A stretch of DNA of 64,000 nucleotides from Candidatus Chloroploca mongolica (GCF_004762035.2 NZ_SIJK02000004.1:47070-111069); one strand, 5' to 3'; shown: positions 7,899 through 17,133, numbered from the stretch's first letter. The notes: a model not told the origin generated them from the sequence alone. Translations and numbers: made by a program.

Positions 7899-9092
7899 TC
7901 AGGCTCGCTGACAGACCTTCTGGTAGATCGACTCGAGCGTTGCAATCGTTGAGGGCCAGGCATGGTTACGCAGCACACGTTCTCGACCTGCGCGGGCTAA
8001 TTGCAGCCACAGGGTATCATCTTGGAGCAGGCGTACCACTGCACGACCAAAGGTAGAAGCATCATCAGCTACAAGCACTTCTTGTTCGTCGCGTACCGCA
8101 ATGCCTTCCACCCCAATGCGTGTCGTAACGATGGGACATCCGGCTGCCAGCGCATCAATTGCCTTCTTGATAATGCCGCCCCCAACAAAAAGAGGGACGA
8201 TGGCGAGCCGCGACGACGCATAAAAGTTCTCGATCCGTTCAACTGCACCCGTCACAACAACACCTGGATCGTTCGCCAGGCTTGTAATGGTATGCGGAGG
8301 ATCGGCCCCGACCACCATTAAACGGGCCTCAGGCACCTGCTGGCGCACATACGGAAACACCTGGTGATAAAACCATAAAACAGCACTCACATTGAATGGA
8401 CGTTGCATATGGCCCACAAACACAATATCTTTGGATTGATGCAGCTGTAGCGGCAGTTGTAGGAGGATCTCATCGACTCCGGGCAGCAAGACACTCGCTT
8501 GCACATGACGCATATGGCTCATCAGATAGTCGTGGTCTTTTTGCGACAGCGTGATGATATGGTCTATCTGAGGATAGATCTTTTTTTCGTAGCGTTTGGC
8601 ATCCTTGGCATACCAAGATAGCCAGAGCTTACGCACAAAATCCTTCTCGTTGACACAGTCCCGTTCAAGCGTCGTCGACAATACATCAATTGCACATAAC
8701 ACCGTCGCACTTTTTTGCTTGAGCAAGCCCACATACTGGCCCAGTTCACTCCAATTGAGCTGCACAACATCAAAAGTTTCCTGAGCCACCAGGTTCCGCA
8801 AGATCGTTGCCAGCTTCGGATGCCAGCCTGGAAAGGTTGCCGGAGCAACGAGGTGGCGTGGCAAATACTGTACCGCATGTCGCCAGTGCGGATCGGTAGG
8901 AATCGTAATAACACGGCTACAGATCGCCTCCATTGCCGCAAGGTGGCCTGCTTCATCCTCAGTAATAAGGGAAAGCAGTGAAACCTGATGACCACGTTCA
9001 ATCAATCCCTTGATCATCTGAAACACATACACGCCACCTGCATGTGCCACACTCGGGTAGGGAAAATAGGGTGTAACAAAAAGGATCTTCAC
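7899..9092 (-). CDS. GT4-family glycosyltransferase
   Basis: A 397-residue GT-B glycosyltransferase with an N-terminal MKILFVTPYFPYP start, a glycine-rich acceptor loop (HAGGVYVFQMIKGL) and a C-terminal donor domain, including IVFVGHMQRPFN, RLMVVGADPP and VPLFVGGGIIKKAIDALAAGCPIV, which is the E-X7-E-like donor site region. Related proteins are annotated as glycosyltransferases of sugar-PEP-CTERM or capsule clusters. It sits 4 nt from the following GT2 gene and 9 nt from the methyltransferase upstream. Donor and acceptor sugars cannot be read from sequence. Confidence 0.85.
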   Translation of the reverse strand: MKILFVTPYFPYPSVAHAGGVYVFQMIKGLIERGHQVSLLSLITEDEAGHLAAMEAICSRVITIPTDPHWRHAVQYLPRHLVAPATFPGWHPKLATILRNLVAQETFDVVQLNWSELGQYVGLLKQKSATVLCAIDVLSTTLERDCVNEKDFVRKLWLSWYAKDAKRYEKKIYPQIDHIITLSQKDHDYLMSHMRHVQASVLLPGVDEILLQLPLQLHQSKDIVFVGHMQRPFNVSAVLWFYHQVFPYVRQQVPEARLMVVGADPPHTITSLANDPGVVVTGAVERIENFYASSRLAIVPLFVGGGIIKKAIDALAAGCPIVTTRIGVEGIAVRDEQEVLVADDASTFGRAVVRLLQDDTLWLQLARAGRERVLRNHAWPSTIATLESIYQKVCQRA

Positions 9093-9101
9093 AGCAATGG
9101 G

Positions 9102-9923
9102 CTATTTTCTACCGACAATGATGATCTGACTTCCGATTGATGTGTAATGCAGCAAGCGATCATACAACGGTCGCAGTCCTCGTCCTAGCAGGGGCATCTG
9201 TGTTGTTGCTACGACCATGCGATGAACCCAATGCTGGGGTTGTCCACGCACAATTGGCTTGACCGCAATCTTGCGCAGACCAGCTTTCCGCAGGGCCTGC
9301 ACATACTCAGACTCGAGATAGCTATGTTCATTCACCCCAAACGGAACGGCGGGATGGCGTTGCCGAAACTGTTCATCGCTACTCCACCATGGGCGACGAT
9401 GATCGCCATAAGCATAAAAGATCCCACCTGGTTTGAGCACACGGATCAAGTTTTTTGTTAATTTTTGCAGATCAAAGGCATGATGCAACGCCTCACGGCA
9501 ATACACAATATCGAACTTATCAGCTTGCACGGCAATATATTCGCCATCAGCAACAACAGGCTGGATCTGCTGGCGATAGGGCTGAAAAATATCTGCACTC
9601 CGCATCATCCCAAGGCCGGCATCCTGACTTGCATTGATGTCAATGGCTACGACGTTGCACCCAGCCTGCGCAAACGCAAATGAAGCGAGACCTCGGCCTG
9701 CACCATAATCAAGCACTGTCATACCTGGAACGAGCTTAAGCGCGATGACTGTAGCGCGCCATTCTTCGCTCTTGCAGAAACGTTCGACCGCAACCTCGAT
9801 CTCCTCATCGAGAAAATTATCGGCAATGATCTGTGCGCCATCGGGCAAACGACGCAAGGTAGCCAATACATCGCCATACCCTCGCACCTCATTCTGTTTA
9901 ATATGGGCTTCATCCCTCATCAT
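9102..9923 (-). CDS. Class I SAM-dependent methyltransferase
   Basis: A 273-residue class I methyltransferase: motif I VLDYGAGRGLASFAFAQAG, acidic motif II VVAIDIN, and IVYCREALHHAFDL with VLKPGGIFYAYGD as motifs III-IV. It starts inside the end of the preceding glycosyltransferase gene (14-nt overlap; two tandem ATGs, the first used here). In this cluster it most likely methylates a sugar or a lipid-linked intermediate. Confidence 0.8.
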   Translation of the reverse strand: MMRDEAHIKQNEVRGYGDVLATLRRLPDGAQIIADNFLDEEIEVAVERFCKSEEWRATVIALKLVPGMTVLDYGAGRGLASFAFAQAGCNVVAIDINASQDAGLGMMRSADIFQPYRQQIQPVVADGEYIAVQADKFDIVYCREALHHAFDLQKLTKNLIRVLKPGGIFYAYGDHRRPWWSSDEQFRQRHPAVPFGVNEHSYLESEYVQALRKAGLRKIAVKPIVRGQPQHWVHRMVVATTQMPLLGRGLRPLYDRLLHYTSIGSQIIIVGRK

Positions 9924-11268
9924 GGATCTTTCTTTCTTTTGCCTCGTACAACGAATCCAGGATTTCGGCAAGCATACCGGTTAAATATTTGCGGTCGTAG
10001 TGTGGATAAGCCCCCACCGCTCCTGCCTGATGTGGCTCTTGCTGAAACTGCTTGAACAACAGCATAATTGCCTCGTGGATCGCATCGACATCATCAGGAT
10101 TCACCACGATTCCTGCGCTCTCCTGCCGAATAAGTTGTGCAGCTTCACCCTCAGGCGGGACAAGCGCGAGCATCGTTTTGCCACATCCCAGATATTCAAA
10201 GAGCTTATTGCCATGCGAAAGCTCAATCCCTGGTACATCAGACGGATATTTCAAGAGAGCCACATCAGCCTGAAGTATTTCGCGTAAAGCTTCGTGATGC
10301 GTGACAGGTGGACGGAGCACAAGAAATTCATGATCTTGCATTGCAGCGAGTTGGTACTGTATCTCTGGTAGTATATGCCCGATAAATCTGAATTGCATCG
10401 CATTGACGAGATCTGTATCGTTGTGGATTGCTTGCAAGGCTGTGATCAAGGGATCTTGCTTTGATGAAGCATACCATGTCCCTACATGCGTAACCGTGAA
10501 TCTTGCATGCGATTTGCGATCAGGTCCAAGCTGAAGCTTGCTCAAGTCATAGCCATTGGTAAGCGTTACGATCTTTGCTTCTTCGAGGTCTGGCTGCTGA
10601 CGCAAAGTAAGCTGGCGAATGCCCTCAGTCACAACAAGGACGCGATCAGCCTTTTGCATACACCGACGTTCTTGTTGTACGGCGGCATGGTAGCCTGATG
10701 TTGCTTTCGTAAAGCGGTTTTCGCTCCACAAATCGCGTAGATCCATCACCCAGGGTAGCTCAGGATAGCGTTGTTTGAGCCAGTACCCTAATAACTGGGT
10801 TCGATGTGGTGGCGATGTTGTGAAAATGGCATCAACCGTGCCAGATTCGATGAGTGAACAGGCCTGTTGATAGGCTGAAAGCATCCATGAGCGCACATTG
10901 ATCTCGAATTGCACAACCTTTTGCATGATGCTTTTGAGCGAAGAAGGCGCTCGTTGCGTTGTGAGCGCAGCTTGAACGGAACGAGCGCTGGCGGTGTGTT
11001 GTGCCATCCTCAACTTTCGCAGCGCGGTAAAAAGTCCGAACCGTTGCATTGTTGTGAAGAGATCATACGTGCGATAGATCGCTTGACCGTGTGGCAGATC
11101 CATAAACAGATCGCGATCATACTGTGAGACAAACGAGGTTGTCACAATAAGCGGCTTCCACCCATAGTCTGGCAGATATGTGCAGAACTTGGCGATTCTG
11201 ATTGTTCCAGAACCAGCCTGAGGAGGATAATAGTAGGTTAGCACCAGCACTTTTCGCACGTTTCGCAT
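9910..11268 (-). CDS. GT4-family glycosyltransferase
   Basis: A 452-residue GT-B glycosyltransferase with VLVLTYYYPPQAGSGTIRIA at the start, a middle VMDLRDLWSENRF motif and a donor-binding region ending in PGIELSHGNKLFEYLGCGKTML. These are hallmarks of the family-4 sugar transferases found in exopolysaccharide clusters. It is visibly more AT-rich than the flanking genes. The stop overlaps the next methyltransferase start, suggesting coupled translation. Confidence 0.83.
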   Translation of the reverse strand: MRNVRKVLVLTYYYPPQAGSGTIRIAKFCTYLPDYGWKPLIVTTSFVSQYDRDLFMDLPHGQAIYRTYDLFTTMQRFGLFTALRKLRMAQHTASARSVQAALTTQRAPSSLKSIMQKVVQFEINVRSWMLSAYQQACSLIESGTVDAIFTTSPPHRTQLLGYWLKQRYPELPWVMDLRDLWSENRFTKATSGYHAAVQQERRCMQKADRVLVVTEGIRQLTLRQQPDLEEAKIVTLTNGYDLSKLQLGPDRKSHARFTVTHVGTWYASSKQDPLITALQAIHNDTDLVNAMQFRFIGHILPEIQYQLAAMQDHEFLVLRPPVTHHEALREILQADVALLKYPSDVPGIELSHGNKLFEYLGCGKTMLALVPPEGEAAQLIRQESAGIVVNPDDVDAIHEAIMLLFKQFQQEPHQAGAVGAYPHYDRKYLTGMLAEILDSLYEAKERKIHDEG

Positions 11269-11279
11269 AGGAGGGTATC

Positions 11280-12113
11280 TCAGGATTGACCTCGAGTTGG
11301 GCGCGAGGCGACACGATCACGTACTTCCCTGGCAATCGCCCGAACAAAACGATACGTTCGACTGAACACATTCGTGATGGGCATCCAGCGCTCGTTTGCC
11401 TGGCGTTCGTAGAGCGTCGGATCAGGCAGCACAAAATCATCGCGTAGCCGGGTCATCGAAGCGCGGGGCCAGATCGCTACCTCATTGCCCAGGTTGCGTT
11501 GATGCACAAGTTGCAGCCACATCGGGTCAGTGCGGAGGTTCTTGATTGGCCCGATCTCGCTGAGAAACGTATGATTGTGGCACAAAACGGTACGCGGGTT
11601 GTCCGCACGCTCGATCAGGCTGATAAACGAATTAGAGGTGTAGTTCCGTATAAAGAGCCGACGACGCTGCAAATCGAGGGTATAGCCATCAGCAAAATTG
11701 ATAAACTCAAACGCTTGAAACGCAAATTGACTCTGCAATTGCTCGACAAAACGCCTCGAGAGTGCATCATCATTGTCAAGCCGGGTGGTGATCAAGTAGG
11801 GTGTTTGCACATAGGGCTTCACCACAGCTAACAGACTCTCGATCGTGAAGTGCTGCATGTAGATGGGCTGGAAGTTTGACCAGGCTGCATACGCCGCGAT
11901 CCTGGCACGAAATGGCTCAGGTGTTTCAGCATCAAAGAGCACCAACCAGCGAAAATGTTGACATGTTTGCGCCTGGAGCGAAGGGAGGCAGAAGCGTTCA
12001 AACAGCTCGAAGCGATGCGCCAACCATGCCTCATCGGGAGGTTGCTGAATCCATTGTCCAATGCGCACATTGAAGCGGGTCAGAATCAGGTGCTCAAACG
12101 GTGCTTCGGTCAT
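11280..12113 (-). CDS. Putative rhamnosyltransferase-like glycosyltransferase
   Basis: A 277-residue protein matching the putative rhamnosyltransferase family (PF11316-like): FEHLILTRFNVR at the start, FRWLVLFDAETPEPF, and the acidic TTRLDNDDALS motif that would bind metal and nucleotide sugar. A WMPITNVFSRTYRFVR tail follows. It overlaps the upstream epimerase stop by 4 nt and lies 11 nt before the next GT4 gene. The sugar specificity implied by the family name is not verified. Confidence 0.75.
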   Translation of the reverse strand: MTEAPFEHLILTRFNVRIGQWIQQPPDEAWLAHRFELFERFCLPSLQAQTCQHFRWLVLFDAETPEPFRARIAAYAAWSNFQPIYMQHFTIESLLAVVKPYVQTPYLITTRLDNDDALSRRFVEQLQSQFAFQAFEFINFADGYTLDLQRRRLFIRNYTSNSFISLIERADNPRTVLCHNHTFLSEIGPIKNLRTDPMWLQLVHQRNLGNEVAIWPRASMTRLRDDFVLPDPTLYERQANERWMPITNVFSRTYRFVRAIAREVRDRVASRPTRGQS

Positions 12114-13204
12114 ACCGATCTTTTTTCCTGGGTTATCGTAGCCAAGATGGTTATGCTTTGCAGCGCTGCTTGGCCAGCACCAAATACCGCTGGTGGCGCG
12201 GATGACGGCCAGGTGTGTTCCGCCAATGTCGTGACAATGCGTTCCTTGCTAGCACCAACCACCACATTCCACCCCGCCTCGACCGTCTCAACCCACTCCG
12301 TCTCTGGGCGCAGCGTAAGACACGGCACGGCAAAGAAGTAAGCTTCCTTTTGCATGCCACCCGAATCGGTCAGGATCATCCGGGCATGCTGCTCCAGCAT
12401 CAACATATCCAGGTACCCCACTGGCTCAATCAGGCGCACCTGCGGCGCATCTTTGAGCATCGCCATCACGTCGGCTTCTGCGAGTCGCGCCCGCGTACGG
12501 GGATGCACCGGAAAGATCACCGTTTCACCACATTCCACGAAAGCCGCGATGATTGAGCGCAGATGCTCTGGGTTATCCGTGTTGTAGGGCCGATGCACGG
12601 TCGCCAGCAGATACTGTTTGGGCGTCAGGCCAAGTGTCTCCAGGATGCGCGAGCGCTGGCGGGCAAGTTCGCCGAACTGCAACACGGCATCGTACATAGT
12701 ATCGCCGACCAGATGGACGCCCTGGGTGATGCCTTCATGGGCCAGATTGTTCACCGCAGTTTGGGTGGGGCAAAAGAGCAGGTCGGCGCAGTGGTCGGTC
12801 AAGATCCGATTGTGCTCCTCGGGCATCGTGCGGTTGAAAGAGCGCAGCCCGGCCTCGACATGGGCGACGGGTACGTGCAATTTGACCGCAGCCAGCGCCC
12901 CAGCCAGCGTGGAATTTGTATCGCCATAGACGAGCACCCAATCCGGTCGCTGCTCGAGGATCACCTCTTCGAGTCGCATCAGCATTGCGCCGGTCTGTTT
13001 GCCGTGCCCCCCGGAGCCAACCCCCAGGTTGACGTCCGGCTGCGGAATGCCGAGCTCATCAAAGAAGATCTGCGACATCGCGTGGTCGTAGTGCTGACCC
13101 GTATGAACCAGATACTCGTGGTGACCGGCCTCGCGCAGCGCCTTGCTGACCGGCGCGGCTTTGATGAATTGGGGGCGAGCACCGAGGACGGTAAGGATGT
13201 TCAT
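12110..13204 (-). CDS. wbpI: Non-hydrolysing UDP-sugar 2-epimerase (WbpI/WecB family)
   Basis: A 364-residue UDP-sugar 2-epimerase with GARPQFIKAAPVSKAL, HTGQHYDHAMS, GDTNSTLAGALAA, HVEAGLRSFNRTMPEEHNR and LTDSGGMQKEAYFF, the full catalytic set. WecB (UDP-GlcNAc to UDP-ManNAc) and WbpI (2,3-diacetamido-glucuronate to -mannuronate) are hard to separate. The neighbouring wbpB, wbpD and wbpE genes favour WbpI. Its ATG overlaps the hepT stop (ATGA). The first 244 nt are repeated at 14226-14469, so the toxin-antitoxin pair separates this intact gene from an older truncated copy. Confidence 0.88.
   Translation of the reverse strand: MNILTVLGARPQFIKAAPVSKALREAGHHEYLVHTGQHYDHAMSQIFFDELGIPQPDVNLGVGSGGHGKQTGAMLMRLEEVILEQRPDWVLVYGDTNSTLAGALAAVKLHVPVAHVEAGLRSFNRTMPEEHNRILTDHCADLLFCPTQTAVNNLAHEGITQGVHLVGDTMYDAVLQFGELARQRSRILETLGLTPKQYLLATVHRPYNTDNPEHLRSIIAAFVECGETVIFPVHPRTRARLAEADVMAMLKDAPQVRLIEPVGYLDMLMLEQHARMILTDSGGMQKEAYFFAVPCLTLRPETEWVETVEAGWNVVVGASKERIVTTLAEHTWPSSAPPAVFGAGQAALQSITILATITQEKRSV
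12961..13204 (-). repeat. Direct repeat, left copy (5' end of wbpI)
   Basis: These 244 nt align without gaps to 14226-14469, with 11 mismatches. The inner 176 nt (13017-13192) are identical. All eight mismatches on the 3' side of the gene fragment are silent; the remaining three lie in the first four codons. The pair encloses the MntA/HepT genes. Confidence 0.92.
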
Positions 13205-13695
13205 GCTTCGGATCCTTCGGTAGCATCTCGAAGCAAGGCTTCAAAAACCTCCAGGTCTGCTTGAACAGTGCGCCAAGTGACAGGTAGCCGATCGAGCAGC
13301 GCATGCAGGCGCTCGGCATCCAACTGAAATGTATAGATGTTGCGTACGCGGTGACGAAAGGCCAGAAATTCATCCAGCATTTCGACGGAGCCAGCGGAAA
13401 GCAGCGCTGGTCGCACACCAGGGATTTCTCGCCCCATTTGCATCAAAAGATCACGATGCCAGCGCTCGCCAACGGGGAAGGTTGGATCGAGTTGGCGGGC
13501 AATGGTTTCAAAGATGCGTTCCAATCCGTTGTAAAAGTTGTGCAAACTAAGCGCAAGCGAGTTCAAGAAATGTGTCTGCTGATCGGGGAAATCACAGGCA
13601 CCCTCCCACGCCGCAGTAGCAATCTGCACCGTGTATTCAACATCCTTGCGCTCACGCATGATGCGGTCATGAAGTGCGTGCAGGTTGACGCTCAA
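13201..13695 (-). CDS. hepT: HepT-like HEPN ribonuclease toxin
   Basis: A protein of about 164 residues matching HepT-like HEPN proteins of the kind with HRDLLLQM, EIPGVRPALLS and FRHRVRNIYTFQLD; the last contains the R-x4-N-x-Y form of the HEPN active-site motif. Such proteins are RNases neutralised by the adjacent minimal nucleotidyltransferase, in characterised cases by AMPylation of the Tyr. I place the start at TTG 13695, just after a GAAGGGG sequence; a long in-frame extension to 13917 overlaps the antitoxin gene and lacks family similarity. It overlaps mntA by 29 nt and wbpI by 4 nt. The exact start is uncertain. Confidence 0.8.
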   Translation of the reverse strand: MSVNLHALHDRIMRERKDVEYTVQIATAAWEGACDFPDQQTHFLNSLALSLHNFYNGLERIFETIARQLDPTFPVGERWHRDLLMQMGREIPGVRPALLSAGSVEMLDEFLAFRHRVRNIYTFQLDAERLHALLDRLPVTWRTVQADLEVFEALLRDATEGSEA

Positions 13696-14077
13696 GATCA
13701 ACCCCTTCCCGTTCAACGATTGTCCAAATAGCGGGTGGACATAACTCGGGATCAACCAGATCGACGACGATCTGATTGTCGAGGAACAAAACGTCTGCCA
13801 GCGCATCCCAGTAATGCTCAACCGCCAATCCTTCCACAGCCAGATCAACGTCCGACTGACGATGAAACTGATCGGGGGCGAGAAGCGACCCAAAGACGCG
13901 CACGCGTGTGACGCCATATTTTTGTCGTAACAGGTGTGCAGCCTCGTGGGCGACTTCCCATGCTCGCTCGATGCGCGTACTCAAGCGGGGGCGCTGTTGG
14001 GTCGCTGCCCGACGCAACCATCGGACGTGTTGTTCATGAAGTGTGTTTGGTACAGGTGGCTCAGTGGATGCAGCCAT
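13667..14077 (-). CDS. mntA: MntA-like minimal nucleotidyltransferase antitoxin
   Basis: A 136-residue minimal nucleotidyltransferase with RVRVFGSLLAPDQFHRQSDVDLAVEGL, the GS-(X)-D-X-D signature, and a third acidic position in IVVDLVDPE. An N-terminal helical extension of about 50 residues (LHEQHVRWLRRAATQQR) precedes the fold. It starts at ATG 14077, 9 nt after GGAG. Its partner is the overlapping hepT; in MntA/HepT modules the enzyme adenylylates and inactivates the toxin. The pair is embedded between wbpI copies within the polysaccharide operon. Confidence 0.83.
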   Translation of the reverse strand: MAASTEPPVPNTLHEQHVRWLRRAATQQRPRLSTRIERAWEVAHEAAHLLRQKYGVTRVRVFGSLLAPDQFHRQSDVDLAVEGLAVEHYWDALADVLFLDNQIVVDLVDPELCPPAIWTIVEREGVDLERQPARTS

Positions 14078-14100
14078 CAATGCATGCTCCTCGTGATCGT

Positions 14101-14475
14101 TCAGAAGCCCGCACGGTTCGTCTGGACTTTGCGGTTGTCTTCATCCATCGGGATAGAGACCATTTTACAATATTCCACCCTACCTTCACCATCTCCATCC
14201 ACGCTATCGTCGGACGCAGGAAGCATTACCTCTTCCAACCGCATCAGCATCGCGCCGGTCTGTTTGCCATGCCCCCCTGAACCAACCCCCAGGTTGACGT
14301 CCGGCTGCGGAATGCCGAGCTCATCAAAGAAGATCTGCGACATCGCGTGGTCGTAGTGCTGACCCGTATGAACCAGATACTCGTGGTGACCGGCCTCGCG
14401 CAGCGCCTTGCTGACCGGCGCGGCTTTGATGAATTGGGGGCGAGCACCGAGGACGGTGAGGATCTGCATAATCAT
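14101..14475 (-). pseudogene. Truncated wbpI 5' fragment
   Basis: The first 80-odd codons repeat the 2-epimerase N-terminus exactly at protein level (GARPQFIKAAPVSKAL to MRLEEV). The frame then runs 42 codons through unrelated sequence to a stop at 14101. The start (ATG 14475, or 14469 matching the intact gene) overlaps the flippase stop by 4 nt, as an operonic wbpI would. It lacks all catalytic residues beyond the N-terminal lobe, so it is probably the remnant of the original gene displaced by the toxin-antitoxin insertion. Confidence 0.85.
14226..14469 (-). repeat. Direct repeat, right copy (5' end of truncated wbpI)
   Basis: Partner of the repeat at 12961-13204, offset by 1,265 nt. Similarity stops abruptly below 14226, which marks one junction of the rearrangement. 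Confidence 0.92.
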
Positions 14476-15866
14476 GGATTCACTGATTTCAGTCCGGTGA
14501 TTTTAGATAAGACAAGCTGTAATTGATGAAAGATCTGTGCATCATATGCATTGAAAAGAAAAACTTCATGCCAAGCATTTTTACTCAACCGTGCATACAT
14601 CCAGACCTGAGTAACGCAAGCTACAAGGTATGCAATAGTTGTCGCAAGGGCGGCCCCTGTGATGCCCATGCGTGGTATTAAAACAATGTTCCCTACGATA
14701 TTAATCACCACAACGATAGCCATATTGTACATATTTAATTCAGGGCGTCCACGTGATGCCAGATCATTCGCTAAGATTCGTACAAGACTCCAGCTTACAA
14801 TGCCAGGTAGTAAAAAGAGAAGAGGGTTGAGCGTTTCTCTATAGGCGGAGCCAAATAGGATCTTAATCAAAAATGGGGCGATAATGGCAAGCGCAATAGC
14901 TCCTGCGGTTGTGAAGATGAGCGTCCAACGCGCAATCAAGGGGGTTAGTTGCTTGCGAACCTCATCATCATTATGGAGTTCTGCCAGGCGCGGGAGCAGT
15001 ACAGCGCTGATTGACTGTGATAGAAACCATAATTTTTCACTGAGTGATAGAGCAATAACATAAACCCCTGTCATTGCTGGATTCAGCATTAAATTAACAA
15101 AGAATAAATCTGCTCGGTAATTGATAAAAGTCAAAATCCCGCTTCCGTGGGCTTTTATGCCATATTTTGCGGCTTGAATTACATATTGTTTGTAATTGAT
15201 ATCTTGTTGTGTCGTTGCCACCTCATCTACATCTGATCTCAGATGGTGTTGAACTAATAGATAATGGATTATGACGTTGATAACCTGAACAACAACTATA
15301 GCTACGATGACAGCAGTAATTCCTCCTTTAAATACAAGGAGTAGCGATACGAATCCAAACATCATGACAGGTGAGGAAATGGTTGCCAGATTATAACGAC
15401 GAAAATCTTGTACTGCCTGAAGCAGACTCCCTAGATAAAATTGCAATAACCCTGGTGGAAAGGAGAGTAGCGCTAACCAAAGGAGCAATGCCGGTATTCC
15501 CGGAAAGAGAATATCATCATAAAAGAAGATTAACACGCCCCCGATAAGCATGCCAATACCTGAAAGGCTTATCCATATATAGAGACTAGCCTTAAAAGCA
15601 GTATCTGGTGTGACTTCTTGACGTCCTACATAATACACATTGGCTGCACCAATACCTAACTCTAATAGGGTCAAGAGAAATGTTGGGAGGAGCAGAGCAA
15701 TCGCATACTGTCCATTGCCTTCAGGACCAAGTACACGGGCTATGATGACAACTGTGCCAAGACCAAACAGAAAGCCAAGCAATTGCCGCCCAAGGGTCTG
15801 TCCAATATTGCCAGCGATTTTGCCTAGACCCAGTTGACGTGGTGGCTTGTCTTCTTGGGAAACCAT
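14472..15866 (-). CDS. Polysaccharide flippase (Wzx/MATE-like)
   Basis: A 464-residue polytopic membrane protein with about 12-14 predicted membrane segments. It starts with a short polar region, then IAGNIGQTLGRQLLGFLFGL and a repeated RVLGPEGNGQYAIALLLPTF-type element typical of oligosaccharide flippases. It would flip lipid-linked repeat units across the cytoplasmic membrane. The gene is clearly AT-richer than most of the window, as are the next two genes. It ends with an ATGA overlap into the truncated epimerase. Confidence 0.87.
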   Translation of the reverse strand: MVSQEDKPPRQLGLGKIAGNIGQTLGRQLLGFLFGLGTVVIIARVLGPEGNGQYAIALLLPTFLLTLLELGIGAANVYYVGRQEVTPDTAFKASLYIWISLSGIGMLIGGVLIFFYDDILFPGIPALLLWLALLSFPPGLLQFYLGSLLQAVQDFRRYNLATISSPVMMFGFVSLLLVFKGGITAVIVAIVVVQVINVIIHYLLVQHHLRSDVDEVATTQQDINYKQYVIQAAKYGIKAHGSGILTFINYRADLFFVNLMLNPAMTGVYVIALSLSEKLWFLSQSISAVLLPRLAELHNDDEVRKQLTPLIARWTLIFTTAGAIALAIIAPFLIKILFGSAYRETLNPLLFLLPGIVSWSLVRILANDLASRGRPELNMYNMAIVVVINIVGNIVLIPRMGITGAALATTIAYLVACVTQVWMYARLSKNAWHEVFLFNAYDAQIFHQLQLVLSKITGLKSVNP

Positions 15867-15867
15867 G

Positions 15868-17127
15868 TTATGCTTTCATCTGCACAGGTGTCATATCATC
15901 AATGACCTGATGCACGAAGGATGTGTAATTGCTCTCGGCGTTGAAGTGTTTGATGATCCATTGTCTTGCTGCTTGACGTGTCTGGTTATCTTTATAGTGA
16001 TCATAGGCACATAAGGCACAGGCTATTTCTTCTATCGAGGGTTCGGTTGATAATAAACATCCATGTTCTGGTCGTACCAGTTCTGGAATACCACCGACAG
16101 TTGGTGCAATGCTTGGAATGCCATGGGCCATGGCTTCCATAATCGAAACAGGTATGCCCTCAGACGCGCTTGTATTGATCAGTACATCAATAGAATGTGT
16201 TTTGAGATAATGTAATACTTCTTGATTCGCAAGCTGGCCTACAAATGTGAAGTTGACATTGCTAAGTTTGCCAAGCATCTCTTTGGCATATGCGATCAGT
16301 TCGTCTTGAAGATCTCCTGCCCCTATATGAACCCAGTCTATGCCTACTTCTTGTCCGATCTGCGTTGATGCAAGCGCCAGAGCATCAATGATGCGATCAA
16401 TTCGCTTTATAGGTATGCAGAACGCAATAGATACAACCTCTATCTTGCCATCTGGTGATGGTGGTGTTACGTCCTGAGCGATGTTGACACCAAGCCGCGC
16501 AATGGCAAGGCGATCGTGAGGGATGGCATATTCTTTGTTTAGATAAGCATAACTTGCTTGTGAAATGGTAAAAATTTTATCAACTTTATCTCTGAACTGT
16601 CTTTTAATGGGCATATAATGTTCTTTTTGACGTTCTTGATACACATCTGAACTATGTGCTCGTGTAATGACCTTGTGCAATAGATTTTTCTCTTTTAATA
16701 ACGCGGCCCCATACGTTCCAATATCAAACCAGTAGCTATAACAAACTACGGACTCAGCTTCTGTTTTTTTGCGTTTGTGCTTTAAGCTTGTATATATACG
16801 GAGAACGGTTCCTGTCATGCGCCAGGCAAGCAAGATACTATGGAGAGAGCAAGCTCTGTTTTGTTGTAACCAGATAACCTCACGCAGGAAGATTACAGAA
16901 AATAGTGCTTGAACAAGCGAAAAGAATTTTCTTGAGGGATTGTTGTGAGCAATGCAGCGATCGATTGACATATTTGTTGGAACCGGTCGCATCTCCCCTT
17001 TCGCAAGTATTGGAAGATAAGTGACTTTAACTCCCTCTAATTGACACCAATATTTAATTTCAGTCTCTAAGAATTGTTCTCCGGATCCATAAGGAAATGC
17101 ACTCGTTAGAATCCAGATTTCTTTCAT
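15868..17127 (-). CDS. GT4-family glycosyltransferase (WcaL-like)
   Basis: A 419-residue GT-B glycosyltransferase: IWILTSAFPYGSGEQFLETE at the start and, in the donor domain, GAGDLQDELIAYAKEM, VNFTFVGQLANQEVLHYL and LINTSASEGIPVSIMEAMAHG, the EX7E region. The pattern resembles WcaL/AmsK-type colanic-acid transferases. The base composition is AT-rich like the flippase next to it. It ends 1 nt before the flippase start. Confidence 0.84.
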   Translation of the reverse strand: MKEIWILTSAFPYGSGEQFLETEIKYWCQLEGVKVTYLPILAKGEMRPVPTNMSIDRCIAHNNPSRKFFSLVQALFSVIFLREVIWLQQNRACSLHSILLAWRMTGTVLRIYTSLKHKRKKTEAESVVCYSYWFDIGTYGAALLKEKNLLHKVITRAHSSDVYQERQKEHYMPIKRQFRDKVDKIFTISQASYAYLNKEYAIPHDRLAIARLGVNIAQDVTPPSPDGKIEVVSIAFCIPIKRIDRIIDALALASTQIGQEVGIDWVHIGAGDLQDELIAYAKEMLGKLSNVNFTFVGQLANQEVLHYLKTHSIDVLINTSASEGIPVSIMEAMAHGIPSIAPTVGGIPELVRPEHGCLLSTEPSIEEIACALCAYDHYKDNQTRQAARQWIIKHFNAESNYTSFVHQVIDDMTPVQMKA

Positions 17128-17133
17128 AGGTCG

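Noticed and set aside
13201..13917. A longer hepT reading frame starting at 13917
   Set aside because: The first 70 codons lie over the mntA gene in another frame and show no HEPN similarity.
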